From assembly GCA_024640085.1 (NCBI GenBank), contig JAHEFR010000014.1, positions 1-64,000 of the forward strand: 64,000 nucleotides of DNA, given 5' to 3'. The position numbers and the translations under genes are program-made. Source of the stretch: Gammaproteobacteria bacterium (GTDB taxonomy: Bacteria > Pseudomonadota > Gammaproteobacteria > Steroidobacterales > XN24). Shown here piece by piece: positions 26,093 to 35,300 of this stretch (within the stretch, counting starts at the first letter, position 1; each line of letters begins with the position of its first letter). The notes beneath the pieces are model-generated. The model saw nothing but the letters and a program-made list of their open reading frames with translations, did no database searches and was not told the origin of the DNA.

Positions 26093-26719
26093 TTATAGCG
26101 GCGCGGACCGCCGGCGCAGCGTTGCCAGCAACGTTCCGGCCGCGGCCCCGCCTAAGGCCCCCCACAGGTGGGCCTCCTCTATGACGTCGCCGCCCGACAG
26201 CTCCGCAGTAAAAGGCAGCGTGCCGAGAAACGATTCCCATGCCAGCTTCAGAACCACCGCGGCCAGCATGATCGTTGCCACCCGGGGAGCCCTCCGCAGC
26301 AGCAGGATTGCAGCGGCGACCACCAGTCCGTGGAGTACACCGGACAGACCGACATACCAGGCGACCGGGGGTCGGGAGAACCACAGACCAAGATCGACCG
26401 ATCCCGCCGCGACCAGCGCCACCATCGACCAGCGGCTCCAGCTCAGCATTGGCCGGAAGCCGATCACGACAAGCCCGAGAGCCGCCAGATTCAGCACTGC
26501 GTGCCCCCAGCCGAGATGCACCAGATGGCCGGTCACCAGACGCCACATTTGTCCGGTGGCGATCTGCTCGCGGTCGAATCGCAACAGCACCCTTACCGGC
26601 TCGCCTCCGGCTTCAAGCCCGAGCACGACGCCGGCCAGCACAGCAAAGACGACGAGGTCAGGCCAGACTCCATGTCGGGCGCCCTCGGGCCATTGGGCGG
26701 GGGGCAATCCTGATATCAT
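26093..26719 (-). CDS. rrtA: Rhombosortase (rhomboid-type GlyGly-CTERM processing protease)
   Basis: The 208-aa multi-TM intramembrane serine protease has the rhomboid features GHLVHLGWGHAVLNL (64-78), the catalytic Ser126 in GLSGVLHG and His184 in EEAHLWGALGG. Its short length and exact motif forms point to rhombosortase, which cleaves GlyGly-CTERM tails of proteins that leave by T2SS. This fits the neighbouring gspG-N cluster, from which it is divergently transcribed (48-nt gap). The frame is open to 27256 but those residues are antisense to gspG; ATG 26719 is the sensible start. No GlyGly-CTERM substrate is seen in this window. Confidence 0.85.
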   Translation of the reverse strand: MISGLPPAQWPEGARHGVWPDLVVFAVLAGVVLGLEAGGEPVRVLLRFDREQIATGQMWRLVTGHLVHLGWGHAVLNLAALGLVVIGFRPMLSWSRWSMVALVAAGSVDLGLWFSRPPVAWYVGLSGVLHGLVVAAAILLLRRAPRVATIMLAAVVLKLAWESFLGTLPFTAELSGGDVIEEAHLWGALGGAAAGTLLATLRRRSAPL

Positions 26720-26767
26720 TACCGCAGATATGCACAGCTCCGCCGCGGATGCCGCGCGGATATCAAA

Positions 26768-27241
26768 ATGAGTGACAGAAAAGGCATGAAAATCGCGAAC
26801 AGTATCGCAGATCATCGGGCGGCCCGCGAAGCCGGGTTTACGCTGATCGAGATCATGGTAGTCGTCGTTATCCTTGGCATCCTCGCCGCCCTGGTGGCGC
26901 CGAATGTGATCAGCCGCATCGACGACGCCCAGATCAATCGCGCCAAGCAGGACATACGGGCCGTGGAGAGCGCGCTGCACCTGTATCGGCTCGACAACTT
27001 CAGATATCCCACCACCGACCAGGGCCTGGAGGCTCTCGTCAGCCAGCCAGCGGATCCGTCCATCCGTAACTGGCGGGCTGGCGGCTATCTGGACAAGATC
27101 CCCGTCGACCCATGGGGAACGCCCTATCAGTATCTCCAGCCGGGACAGAACGGAGAATTCGACGTATTCACCCTCGGCGCCGACGAGCAGCCGGGTGGCG
27201 AGGGCATCAACGGCGACATCGGAAACTGGAACATCGACTGA
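26768..27241 (+). CDS. gspG: T2SS major pseudopilin GspG
   Basis: The 157-aa prepilin-like protein forms the T2SS pseudopilus. The prepilin peptidase site is G23/F24 in REAGFTLIEIMVVVVIL, with Glu at +5. The C-terminal part has YPTTDQGLEALV, DPWGTPYQY and FTLGADEQPGG, which hold the conserved fold and Ca2+ site. It is the first gene of the gspG-N cluster. The start at 26768 is one of two ATGs; the second (26786) would give a shorter leader but its ribosome site is too close. Confidence 0.96.
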   Translation: MSDRKGMKIANSIADHRAAREAGFTLIEIMVVVVILGILAALVAPNVISRIDDAQINRAKQDIRAVESALHLYRLDNFRYPTTDQGLEALVSQPADPSIRNWRAGGYLDKIPVDPWGTPYQYLQPGQNGEFDVFTLGADEQPGGEGINGDIGNWNID

Positions 27242-27786
27242 TCCACGGGTCCGCAATCCTCGAGCCGAGGCGCACAGGTGGCTTCACCCTCCTGGAGTTG
27301 CTGGTGGTGCTCGTCATCCTCGCGATCATGGCTGCCACCGCCGTGCTGTCGATCGGTACGCTCGGTCGGGACGAGGAGATTGAGCGCGAGGCCCGTCGCC
27401 TGACAGCCCTGCTCCAACTTGCTACAGAGGAATCCATATTCCAGGGTCGGGACCTTGGGCTGTACGTGGAAGAGGATCGCTACCGGTTCTACTCCTGGTC
27501 TCGCGATTCACTGGTGTGGGAAGGATTGCAGCGTGACTCCAGCTTCCGCGAGCGCACACTGCCGGAGGGTCTGCTGCTGAGTCTTCGCGTCGAGGAGCAG
27601 GACGTGGACCTCACGACCGCCGCAACCGAAACCGAGATCGTACCCCAGGTGGCGATCTTCTCCAGTGGCGAAATGACGCCCTTCGCGCTGACCATCGAGC
27701 GTCAGTTCTCGGACGTCCGTTTCACGATCCGGGGAGAGGCCGACGGTATCGTCCGGATAGCGGAAGGGGATGATGACGCGATTTGA
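27238..27786 (+). CDS. gspH: T2SS minor pseudopilin GspH
   Basis: The product has the prepilin motif RRTGGFTLLELLVVLVIL with cleavage before the Phe and Glu at +5, then a C-terminal domain typical of GspH (VEEDRYRFYSWSRDSLVWEGL). It is a minor pseudopilin near the pseudopilus tip. No ATG, GTG or TTG lies in frame between the gspG stop and the cleavage site. The only in-frame conventional start is ATG 27112, inside gspG, which would give an implausible 58-residue leader. CTG at 27238, overlapping the gspG end, would give a normal leader and is used here. The start is therefore uncertain, though the gene itself is not. Confidence 0.87.
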   Translation: MIHGSAILEPRRTGGFTLLELLVVLVILAIMAATAVLSIGTLGRDEEIEREARRLTALLQLATEESIFQGRDLGLYVEEDRYRFYSWSRDSLVWEGLQRDSSFRERTLPEGLLLSLRVEEQDVDLTTAATETEIVPQVAIFSSGEMTPFALTIERQFSDVRFTIRGEADGIVRIAEGDDDAI

Positions 27787-28342
27787 GAAAGAAAGGTCCG
27801 TAGCACCCGGCTTCACATTGCTCGAAGTCGTCGTAGCATTGGCCGTCGTAGCACTGGGGATCATCGCTGCGTTCAACCTCATCGTGCAGATCAGTGCCGG
27901 TTCTCTCCACATGAAGGAGAAGACCTTCGCCGGCTGGATCGCTTCGAACGAGATCACCCGACTGAGGCTGAGTGGAGATTTTCCCGGCGTCAGCCAGTTC
28001 GACGGCGACGTGGAGTTCGCCGGCTCGACCTACCGATGGCGAGCGACGGTTTCCGAAACCGGAGTCGATGATCTCCGGCGCATCGACATGGACGTTGCCT
28101 ATGTGGACGATCCCGGCACTGTGATCGGGCGTTCGGTGGGATTCGTCTCCCCGCCCGTCCAGCCGCGTCTCGGCGGATCCACCTGGGCTGAGGGCGGAGG
28201 CGAGGGTCCGGGAGCGGCTGAGGACACCGGGGGCGATTCCCAAGGTGATGCTCGGAGCGATTTGCAGGGCGATTCCCAGGGTGATTCTCAGGAAGGGCAG
28301 ACAGACGACGGCGGTCAGACCCAGCAGGGCGGCGACCAGTGA
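27770..28342 (+). CDS. gspI: T2SS minor pseudopilin GspI with extended tail
   Basis: The 190-aa protein has the prepilin site G14/F15 in VAPGFTLLEVVVALAVVALG with Glu at +5. GspI initiates the tip complex with GspJ and GspK. The globular part ends near residue 140, where family members usually stop (about 120-130 aa). The remaining 50 residues are a Gly/Asp/Gln/Ser-rich low-complexity tail with repeated GDSQ units. It overlaps the gspH end by 17 nt. Confidence 0.92.
   Translation: MMTRFEKERSVAPGFTLLEVVVALAVVALGIIAAFNLIVQISAGSLHMKEKTFAGWIASNEITRLRLSGDFPGVSQFDGDVEFAGSTYRWRATVSETGVDDLRRIDMDVAYVDDPGTVIGRSVGFVSPPVQPRLGGSTWAEGGGEGPGAAEDTGGDSQGDARSDLQGDSQGDSQEGQTDDGGQTQQGGDQ
28232..28292 (+). repeat. 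Imperfect tandem repeat inside gspI
   Basis: Units of about 12 nt resembling GGCGATTCCCAG recur within 28232-28292 and encode the GDSQ-type residues of the GspI tail. They are imperfect, so slippage is limited but possible. Confidence 0.6.
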
Positions 28343-28959
28343 CGCCGAGACCCTCCCCGGGTGGCCAGGAAGGATTCACCCTGCTGGAGATCCTGGTTGC
28401 AATGGCCATCTTCTCCATCGTGGCCTATATGGCCTACGGCGGCTTCGCGGCCGTTCTGAAACAACAGCAGATCGTCGATGCCTCATCGGCCCGCCTGCGG
28501 GCGGTCCAGTTCTCCGTTCGCCAATTGGCGAACGATTTCGCCCAACTTCAGCCGCGACCGGTCCGGGAGGAGCTGGGCGAAGGTTGGCGGGGGGCGCTGC
28601 TCGCCGGGGGTCGTGAGCTGCAGGCGGCGGAACTGACCCGGGCAGGCTGGCCCAATCCACTCGGCCGGCCCAGGCCGACGTTGCAACGTGTCGCCTACCG
28701 GGTCGAGGACGGAATCCTGATCCGGAGCTACTGGCCCGTCCTCGATCGCCTGCTCGAGGAGGAGCCGGTAGAGACCGAACTGGTGGACGGCGTGATCGAG
28801 CTTCGATTCCGTTTCCTCGGCACCGGGGCCGAATGGGTCGAGGAATGGCCGGCCCCGGATGCCGACGGCAACCCTCGCCTGATCCCCAGGGCGGTGGAGA
28901 TCACGATGGAACTGGAAGACTGGGGCGAGATCGTTCGCCTGGTCGAGGTCGCCGGATGA
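28339..28959 (+). CDS. gspJ: T2SS minor pseudopilin GspJ
   Basis: The 206-aa protein has the prepilin site G12/F13 in QEGFTLLEILVAMAIFSIV with Glu at +5 and the GspJ-like segment RQLANDFAQLQPRPVRE. It forms the pseudopilus tip complex with GspI and GspK. The GTG start overlaps the gspI stop (GTGA). Confidence 0.95.
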   Translation: MTPRPSPGGQEGFTLLEILVAMAIFSIVAYMAYGGFAAVLKQQQIVDASSARLRAVQFSVRQLANDFAQLQPRPVREELGEGWRGALLAGGRELQAAELTRAGWPNPLGRPRPTLQRVAYRVEDGILIRSYWPVLDRLLEEEPVETELVDGVIELRFRFLGTGAEWVEEWPAPDADGNPRLIPRAVEITMELEDWGEIVRLVEVAG

Positions 28960-29891
28960 GGCTGTCGGCAGGTAACGTCGGCGGCGGACAGCGGGGTGTG
29001 GCGCTGATCACGGCGATGCTGATCGTGGCACTGGCCACCATGCTGACCGGCGCTGCCGTGTGGAACTTCCATCTGAATCAGCGGCGCACCGAGGCGCTAA
29101 TCTACACCGACCTGGAAATCAACTATGCTCTCGGCGCCGAAGCCTGGGCGGGTCGCATCCTGATCGAGGACGCCGAAGACGGAAATGTGGATCACCCCGA
29201 CGAGGTCTGGGCTACGAACCTGCCGCCCCTGCCCATCGACGGAGGTTCAGTGGACGGCGCGCTCATCGATCTCCAGGGCCGGTTCAATCTCAACAACCTG
29301 GTGGACACAGACGGCAATACGGACCCCGTCGCAGTGGAACAGATGGAGCGCCTGCTGGCGGCCCTTGAACTCGATCCCCGATGGGCGGCGCTGCTGGCTG
29401 ACTGGATCGATTCAGATATCGACCCGAATTTTCCTGACGGCGCCGAAGACTCCACCTACTTGAGCCAGGTACCGCCCTACCGCCCTCCCAATACGCTCAT
29501 CACCAGCGCCAGTGAGCTTCTGGCTCTGCCTGAAATGGATATCGATACCTATCGTGCCCTGCTGCCGTATGTGTGCGCCCTTCCCGCCGGTACTGCCATC
29601 AACGTCAACACGGCATCCATCCCGGTACTGATGTCGCTGTCGGAGAGTCTCTCGGCGTCGGACGCGGCCAGCATCCTGGAGGATCGCCCGGACGACGGCT
29701 ACGAAAGCGTTGCCGAACTGGTCGACGTCTTGCCGCCGGACGTTTCCGCGCCGCTGACGGTGGGCAGCCGGTATTTCCGGCTGGGCGTCCGGGTCAATAT
29801 TGGCAGTACCGAAATCACCATGTACAGTCTGCTGGAACGCGAGGGGTCCAGCGAAGTCAGGACTCTGCTTCGCAGTCTTGGAACCGAGTGA
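28956..29891 (+). CDS. gspK: T2SS minor pseudopilin GspK
   Basis: The 311-aa protein is the largest tip pseudopilin. The cleavage site is G14/V15 in QRGVALITAMLIVALA; the +5 Glu is absent, as is normal for GspK. The segments LIDLQGRFNLNNL and INVNTASIPVLMSLSE are characteristic. The frame is open from 28833; ATG 28956 overlaps the gspJ stop (ATGA) and is chosen. Confidence 0.95.
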   Translation: MRLSAGNVGGGQRGVALITAMLIVALATMLTGAAVWNFHLNQRRTEALIYTDLEINYALGAEAWAGRILIEDAEDGNVDHPDEVWATNLPPLPIDGGSVDGALIDLQGRFNLNNLVDTDGNTDPVAVEQMERLLAALELDPRWAALLADWIDSDIDPNFPDGAEDSTYLSQVPPYRPPNTLITSASELLALPEMDIDTYRALLPYVCALPAGTAINVNTASIPVLMSLSESLSASDAASILEDRPDDGYESVAELVDVLPPDVSAPLTVGSRYFRLGVRVNIGSTEITMYSLLEREGSSEVRTLLRSLGTE

Positions 29892-29893
29892 GA

Positions 29894-31135
29894 ATGGCCG
29901 AAATATTTGTTGTCCGTCTCTCCGATGACCATGAGCCTACCTGGGCCGTGGCAGAGACTACGGGCCAGCTCACCGGCAGCACCGGTCGCTGTCCCCTGGA
30001 AGACCTGCCGGCTCTGGCCGGGCAACGCAAAATCGTGGTGCTCGTGCCTTCCCAGAAGGTCCTGCTGACTGCCGCCAATCTTCCGATCCGCAACCCGGTC
30101 AAGCTGCGCCAGGCACTGCCCTACGCTCTCGAGGAGCAGGTTGCGGAGGATCTGGACAAACTCCATTTCGCTGCCGGCCGACGAGATCCGGACGGATCGG
30201 TGCCGGTCGCCATCGTGCGCCGTCGCGACCTGGATGCGTGGCTGACCTCGATCCGTGCCGTCGGCCTGGAGCCGTCGGCCGTTCACGCCGAGCAGGAAGT
30301 GATGCCCTCCTCGCCGACGGCCACGGTGTGGCTGATAGAAGGCGACACCTGTCTCGTCCGCCGTCCCGGGCAGCAGCCGATCGCGGTGGAGGGTACCTCC
30401 GTAGAGGATTTCCTGCTGTTCGGCGATCCGCGGGAAGGGGCTGCGGAAACGCCCGCCCACCTGACGGTCTACCTCGGGCCCGAGGAGCAGTCTCGTTACG
30501 GGGCCGCCCTGGACGCACTGCGCGACCAGTTGACCAGCCTGGACATCCAGATGTTGCCTGGCGGCGCTACCGCGCACCTGGCATCCGGGGTGACCAGGAC
30601 CTCCGGCGTGAATCTCCTGCAAGGGGATTACGGGCCCAGGACCGGGTTGGAGAAATTGTGGCGCCCGTGGCGGGCCGCAGCCGTCCTTCTGGTGGCCCTG
30701 GTCGGTGTAATGATCGTCCGTGACGTGGCCGAGCTGGTGAGTCTGAAAAGCGTCGATACCGAACTCGACGGCGAGATGAACGCGGTCTTCCGGGAGGCCA
30801 TGCCGGACGTACAGCGGATCGTCAATCACCGCAGACAGATGGAAAGCCGGCTGTCCGCCGTCAGGGCAAGCCGGGGCGTGTCGGACGCCCCCTTCCTCAA
30901 GTCTCTGGAAGCCCTTAGCCGCGCGGTGGGTACGGCGCCCGGTACCCGGGTGGAGTCTCTCAGCTTCCGCAACGGCGTGATGGAAGTGAAGGTCGCGGCG
31001 CCGAGCGTCGACAGCCTGGACGCCATCCAGCGTTCGATCCAGAGTGCGGGCTCCCTGAATGCATCGATCCTGTCCGCGAATCCGCGAGGGTCAGAAGTGG
31101 AAGGCAGAATCCAGCTGACGGAGTCCGGCGCGTGA
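29894..31135 (+). CDS. gspL: T2SS assembly protein GspL
   Basis: The 413-aa inner-membrane protein has a cytoplasmic actin-like domain (about 1-235; LPSQKVLLTAANLP, LRQALPYALEEQVAEDL), one TM helix near 260 (AAAVLLVALVGVMIV) and a periplasmic ferredoxin-like domain. GspL recruits the GspE ATPase to the platform and pairs with GspM. GTG at 29888 overlaps the gspK stop and ATG 29894 is two codons later; either may be the start. Confidence 0.94.
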   Translation: MAEIFVVRLSDDHEPTWAVAETTGQLTGSTGRCPLEDLPALAGQRKIVVLVPSQKVLLTAANLPIRNPVKLRQALPYALEEQVAEDLDKLHFAAGRRDPDGSVPVAIVRRRDLDAWLTSIRAVGLEPSAVHAEQEVMPSSPTATVWLIEGDTCLVRRPGQQPIAVEGTSVEDFLLFGDPREGAAETPAHLTVYLGPEEQSRYGAALDALRDQLTSLDIQMLPGGATAHLASGVTRTSGVNLLQGDYGPRTGLEKLWRPWRAAAVLLVALVGVMIVRDVAELVSLKSVDTELDGEMNAVFREAMPDVQRIVNHRRQMESRLSAVRASRGVSDAPFLKSLEALSRAVGTAPGTRVESLSFRNGVMEVKVAAPSVDSLDAIQRSIQSAGSLNASILSANPRGSEVEGRIQLTESGA

Positions 31136-31614
31136 GGGACTGGTTCGACAGCCTGGCTCCCCGGGAGCGCGTCCTCGTTTCGGCGGGCGCCGTTGTCGTC
31201 GCCCTGGTGTTGTTCTGGGCTATCGTCCTCGCACCGCTGTCCTCGAAAGTCCGGCAGTTATCCGACCGCGTAGAGAGCAAGAAGGCTACCCTCGCCTGGA
31301 TGTCGGAGGCGTCCGCGGAAATCGGTGCCGCCGGCGCCGTGGCGGCGGGCGCCGGCGATCCCGACCAGTCTCTGGTAGTAGTCATCGACCGCACTGCCCG
31401 GCAGTCCGGGCTGGGGGAGGCGATCACCCGCAACCAGCCCGTCGGAGAGGACGGCATCCGGGTGAGGATGGAGGGTGCGGGTTTCGACACTGTGACCCAG
31501 TGGCTGAGCCAGCTCCAGACCACCCACGGTCTTTCCCTCGAGGCGGCAACGTTTGAGCGGGGAGCGGTCAACGGTACGGTAATCGCCAGTATTACGCTGA
31601 GGCAGCCAAGCTGA
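31132..31614 (+). CDS. gspM: T2SS assembly protein GspM
   Basis: The 160-aa protein has a short cytoplasmic tail with LAPRERVLV, one TM helix (about 18-36) and a periplasmic ferredoxin-like domain ending in LEAATFERG...ASITLRQ. It stabilises GspL. The GTG start overlaps the gspL stop by 4 nt. Confidence 0.94.
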   Translation: MRDWFDSLAPRERVLVSAGAVVVALVLFWAIVLAPLSSKVRQLSDRVESKKATLAWMSEASAEIGAAGAVAAGAGDPDQSLVVVIDRTARQSGLGEAITRNQPVGEDGIRVRMEGAGFDTVTQWLSQLQTTHGLSLEAATFERGAVNGTVIASITLRQPS

Positions 31615-32357
31615 TGCGCTCCCCCGTCCGCCTGGCCGCGCTTGGCGCGCTGCTGCTCTTGCTGTTCCTGATCGCCCTGTGGCCGGCGCGCGTCGCAGTG
31701 GGCTGGCTGGTGCCGGATGGCGCCACCTTGTCCGGAGTGAGCGGTACGGTTTGGGACGGTGAGGCGGCACGAGTCCGGATCGGGGTGATGGATGTTGGCC
31801 GCCTGCGCTGGGAAGCCCGGCCCCTGTCATTCCTCACACTGAGGCCGACCTGGCAACTCGAGGCTTCCCGGCCTGACGGGTTCGCCAGAGGGACGGTGAC
31901 GATCATGGGCGCCTCCGGGATACGCGTATCCGGGCTCGACCTGGGAGCTACGCTCGATGCGCTCGGCACATGGATAGATCTCGCGGGTACCCGGGGGAAT
32001 CTCAGCGCTCGGGTGGACGAGCTGAGCCTAGAGTCGGGTCGGATCGCCACCCTGTCGGGAACCGTGAATCTGGACTCGATCCAGCCGCTTGGCCTGCGAG
32101 ACGTCGATCTGGGAGCATTTCAGATCATCGTTCCGCCGGACCAGACCGGTCCGTTCTCCGGCTCGGTGGCCGCGGTATCCGGCCCGCTGGTCCTGCAGAA
32201 CGCGCGAGTCGATGTCCAGCCCGACGGCCGTTTCCTTGTCGAGGGCCTGGTGGCCGCCAAGCCGGATGCCCCGGACATGATCGTCCAGGGGCTCCAGTTC
32301 CTGGGCCAGACGGATGCCAACGGTTTCCGCCCCTTCCGTCAGGAAGGCGCGCTCTGA
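31614..32357 (+). CDS. gspN: T2SS protein GspN
   Basis: The 247-aa protein has one N-terminal TM helix (about 7-25) and a periplasmic beta-rich domain with LSGVSGTVWDGEA, the pattern of GspN/PulN. GspN is present in only some T2SS loci and its role is not settled. The start ATG overlaps the gspM stop by 1 nt (TGATG). Its 3' end overlaps the convergent addA end by 19 nt. gspC, D, E and F are not in the window. Confidence 0.92.
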   Translation: MRSPVRLAALGALLLLLFLIALWPARVAVGWLVPDGATLSGVSGTVWDGEAARVRIGVMDVGRLRWEARPLSFLTLRPTWQLEASRPDGFARGTVTIMGASGIRVSGLDLGATLDALGTWIDLAGTRGNLSARVDELSLESGRIATLSGTVNLDSIQPLGLRDVDLGAFQIIVPPDQTGPFSGSVAAVSGPLVLQNARVDVQPDGRFLVEGLVAAKPDAPDMIVQGLQFLGQTDANGFRPFRQEGAL

Positions 32358-35300
32358 TCCTCTCGGACCCGCCAGGACCGCAGGACCCCGTGTAGCGGAA
32401 AATACAGGCCCAGGGTGAGGTCGGAAATCTCATCCATGCCCGCGGCCAGCCTGCCGTACCGCTCTAGCTGCGCCCGGTACCGCTCCACTTCCCGATCCAG
32501 GAATCCCTCGAGATCCCCACCGCTGTGCTCGCCGGTCTTGTAATCGATAACCCAGGCCGTCCCGTCCGCCTCCACCAGGTATCGGTCAATCACTCCGTGC
32601 ACGACCTGTCCCTGGTCCAGCCCGGCAACCGGGTATTCCGATCTGGCCTGGCGGTGCTCGGACGAAAGGATCCAGCGTCCGCGCTGGTCGCCGAGCATCG
32701 TCGTCAGGGCTCGCGAAGCTTTTTCCACGGCCCCGCGGACCAGGGGCGACTCCAGTCCCTCCTCTTCCATCAGGGTCCGCAATTGCGCGTCGACCGTGGC
32801 CACACGATCGGCGGGCCAATGCTCCACGCCCTCGGCGGCGATTCGCTCCAGCCACTGATGGACGACGCGACCGACGGCCCTGCTCGTGCGTCCAGCCCAG
32901 GAGAATTCGACGTCGCCGGATTCTGGCTCGCCGCTCCAGGAGGGCGGCAACCAGACGACGGGCCCGGGCGCCTCTGCCGCGCGCCAGTCAAGTGGCAGCC
33001 GATGGATGACGGGCTCGGGATCTTTCGGGACCGGTAGCCTGGAATCTCCGGTCTCCGTCGTCCGGGCCAGCGCAGTCAGGAAGTCCTCGCGGCACGAGTC
33101 CCAGAGCAATTCCAGGAAGGTGCCGCGCCGTGGGGAACGTGGCTCGCGTTCTCCATCCTTCTCGGCAAATCCCAACGACGCGAAAAGATGGAGTTGGCGC
33201 CTGGCGCGGGTGGCGGCGACATACAGAAGTCGCCCGAGTTCGTAGTCGCGCTTCTTGTCCTCCTGCCGTTTCAGGAACAGGTGAAGCGGGTCTCGCTCGC
33301 CCCCCCGTTCCTCGATGGTCGCGAGCAGCAGATCTGCCGGCCCACCTGCCTGCGGCACTTCCAGCCAGTGGAGCAACTGGGGATCGCCCCGCCCGGTGGC
33401 CCGGTGCAGCCCGGGGAGCAGAACAAAGTCGAATTCCAGCCCCTTGGCCTTGTGGACCGTCATCAATTGCAGCTCCGGCCACGCCCGTGGGTCCGGAGCG
33501 CTGAACAAGTCCTTCAGGGCGGTATCCAGCTCCGCCGGGTCCTCTAACTCATAGCCCGTCTGCAGGTTTCTCAGGGTGTGCAGGAAACTCTCGGCATTAT
33601 CCACGGCGGCGGCGTTATCCAGAGACGCCGGTCCCCCGAGGGCCAACCAGGCACCCTCCACCCGGCGGTGCAGGGGTCGCCGTCCCTGCTCGGCCAGCGC
33701 CCGGGTCATGACGCCGGCGAATCGCTCCAGCCGGACCTGCCCGTCCCGACTCATGCCGGCCGTTGCGGCCGGGTCGAGGATGCGCTCCCAAAGAGTGGTC
33801 CGGCCATCGCCGGCCACCGTCTCCATGTCGTCCAGGGTCAGGCCGCACCACGGCGCCCGCAGGCAGGCCAGCCAGGCAGTCCGGTCGGCCGGATGACTGA
33901 TGGCACGGGCAAGGGCCGTCAGGTCCTGAATCACCGGCCGCTCTACCAGTCGCTCGATCTCCACGGCCTGGTAGCGGAGTCCCGAAGCCTTGAGCATAGG
34001 CGCAATGTGCCGGAGATGATCCCGCGATCTGACCAGCACGGCGATATTGCTGGTCGGATCCCGCCTGCGGATGTCCTCGACGACCGCGCACACCCGCTCG
34101 GCTTCTCCGGTGCCGCCGTTGTCCTCGAAGGCATGGACACATACGGGTTCCAACAGGTCAGGTCCGTGCCGGGCCCGGGCGCTGGAGAACGGTACGGCCC
34201 CGAGTCGGGAATCCTCGAACGCAGGCATCACCGAAGCAAAGGTCCGGTTGGTCCAGTCCACGATACCCTGGCGGGACCGGAAGTTGACCTGTAGCGAGAG
34301 GCTCTCCACCGGTACCTCGTTGATCCGGCCTCTGCGGCGGATATCGAGGAACAATCCGACCTCGGCCTCCCGGAAACCGTAGACGGATTGCATCGGGTCC
34401 CCGACGAAGAACACGCTGCGGCCGTCTCCGGATTCCCAGCCGGTGGTGAGGCGGTCGAGAAGTTCGAGCTGCGTTGCGGAGGTGTCCTGGAATTCGTCGA
34501 CCAGCAGGTGCCTGATCCGGTAGTCCAGCGCCAGCGCCAGGTCGGTGGGTTCCCCGTCACAGACCAGGGCATCTCGCGCCGAGGTCGCCACGGCCACATA
34601 GTCGCTCTTGCCGCGTTGCCTGATCACGATCTCGAGTTCGGCGGCGCACCGCACCAGGAGCCTGAGCATCTGACGGAGGGCAGTCCACTGGGCGTCCGCG
34701 TAACGGTGTCCGGGCAGCAGGCGGATCTCCCCCAGAAGTTCCCTGAACCGGGTCTGGTCCTGCAGCCCCTCCAGCAGGTCGAGCATCTCCGATTTCTCCA
34801 GACTACCGGCCGGGAATCCCTGGGCCACGGTGACAGTCTTCCTCCAGCCACCGCTTGCGGTGAGCAGCAGGTCCGTCAGCCCCTTCCAGACCGATACTGC
34901 CGCAGCCTCGGCGCCAGGCCAGGCCGCAATGCCGGCACAGTCCCGGATCGTCGAATCGACCCCGCGGCTTTCCAGATTCCTGGCGGCGAAATCGGCCAGG
35001 GGCGGTAATCCGGTCAACAGCGCAGGCGGACAGATAGATGTCACGGTGGCCAACACTGACTCGATCTGGCGACGGATGCTGCCCTCGAGCCAGAGGCGGC
35101 TGTCATCGTCGTCCATCGCCATCGGGCCGCCGACGCGGTAAAGCCACTGGTCCCGCCGCGCCAGAAGATCCACCAACATCCGCTCGGCCCGGTCGAAACG
35201 ATTGTCCAGGTGAGCAAGAATATCCCGGGCCGCGGCGCCGAACGGCCCATCGTCTCCTGCCGCTTCCAGGGCCCGGCGCGCCGCTTCGCGGTACAAGAGC

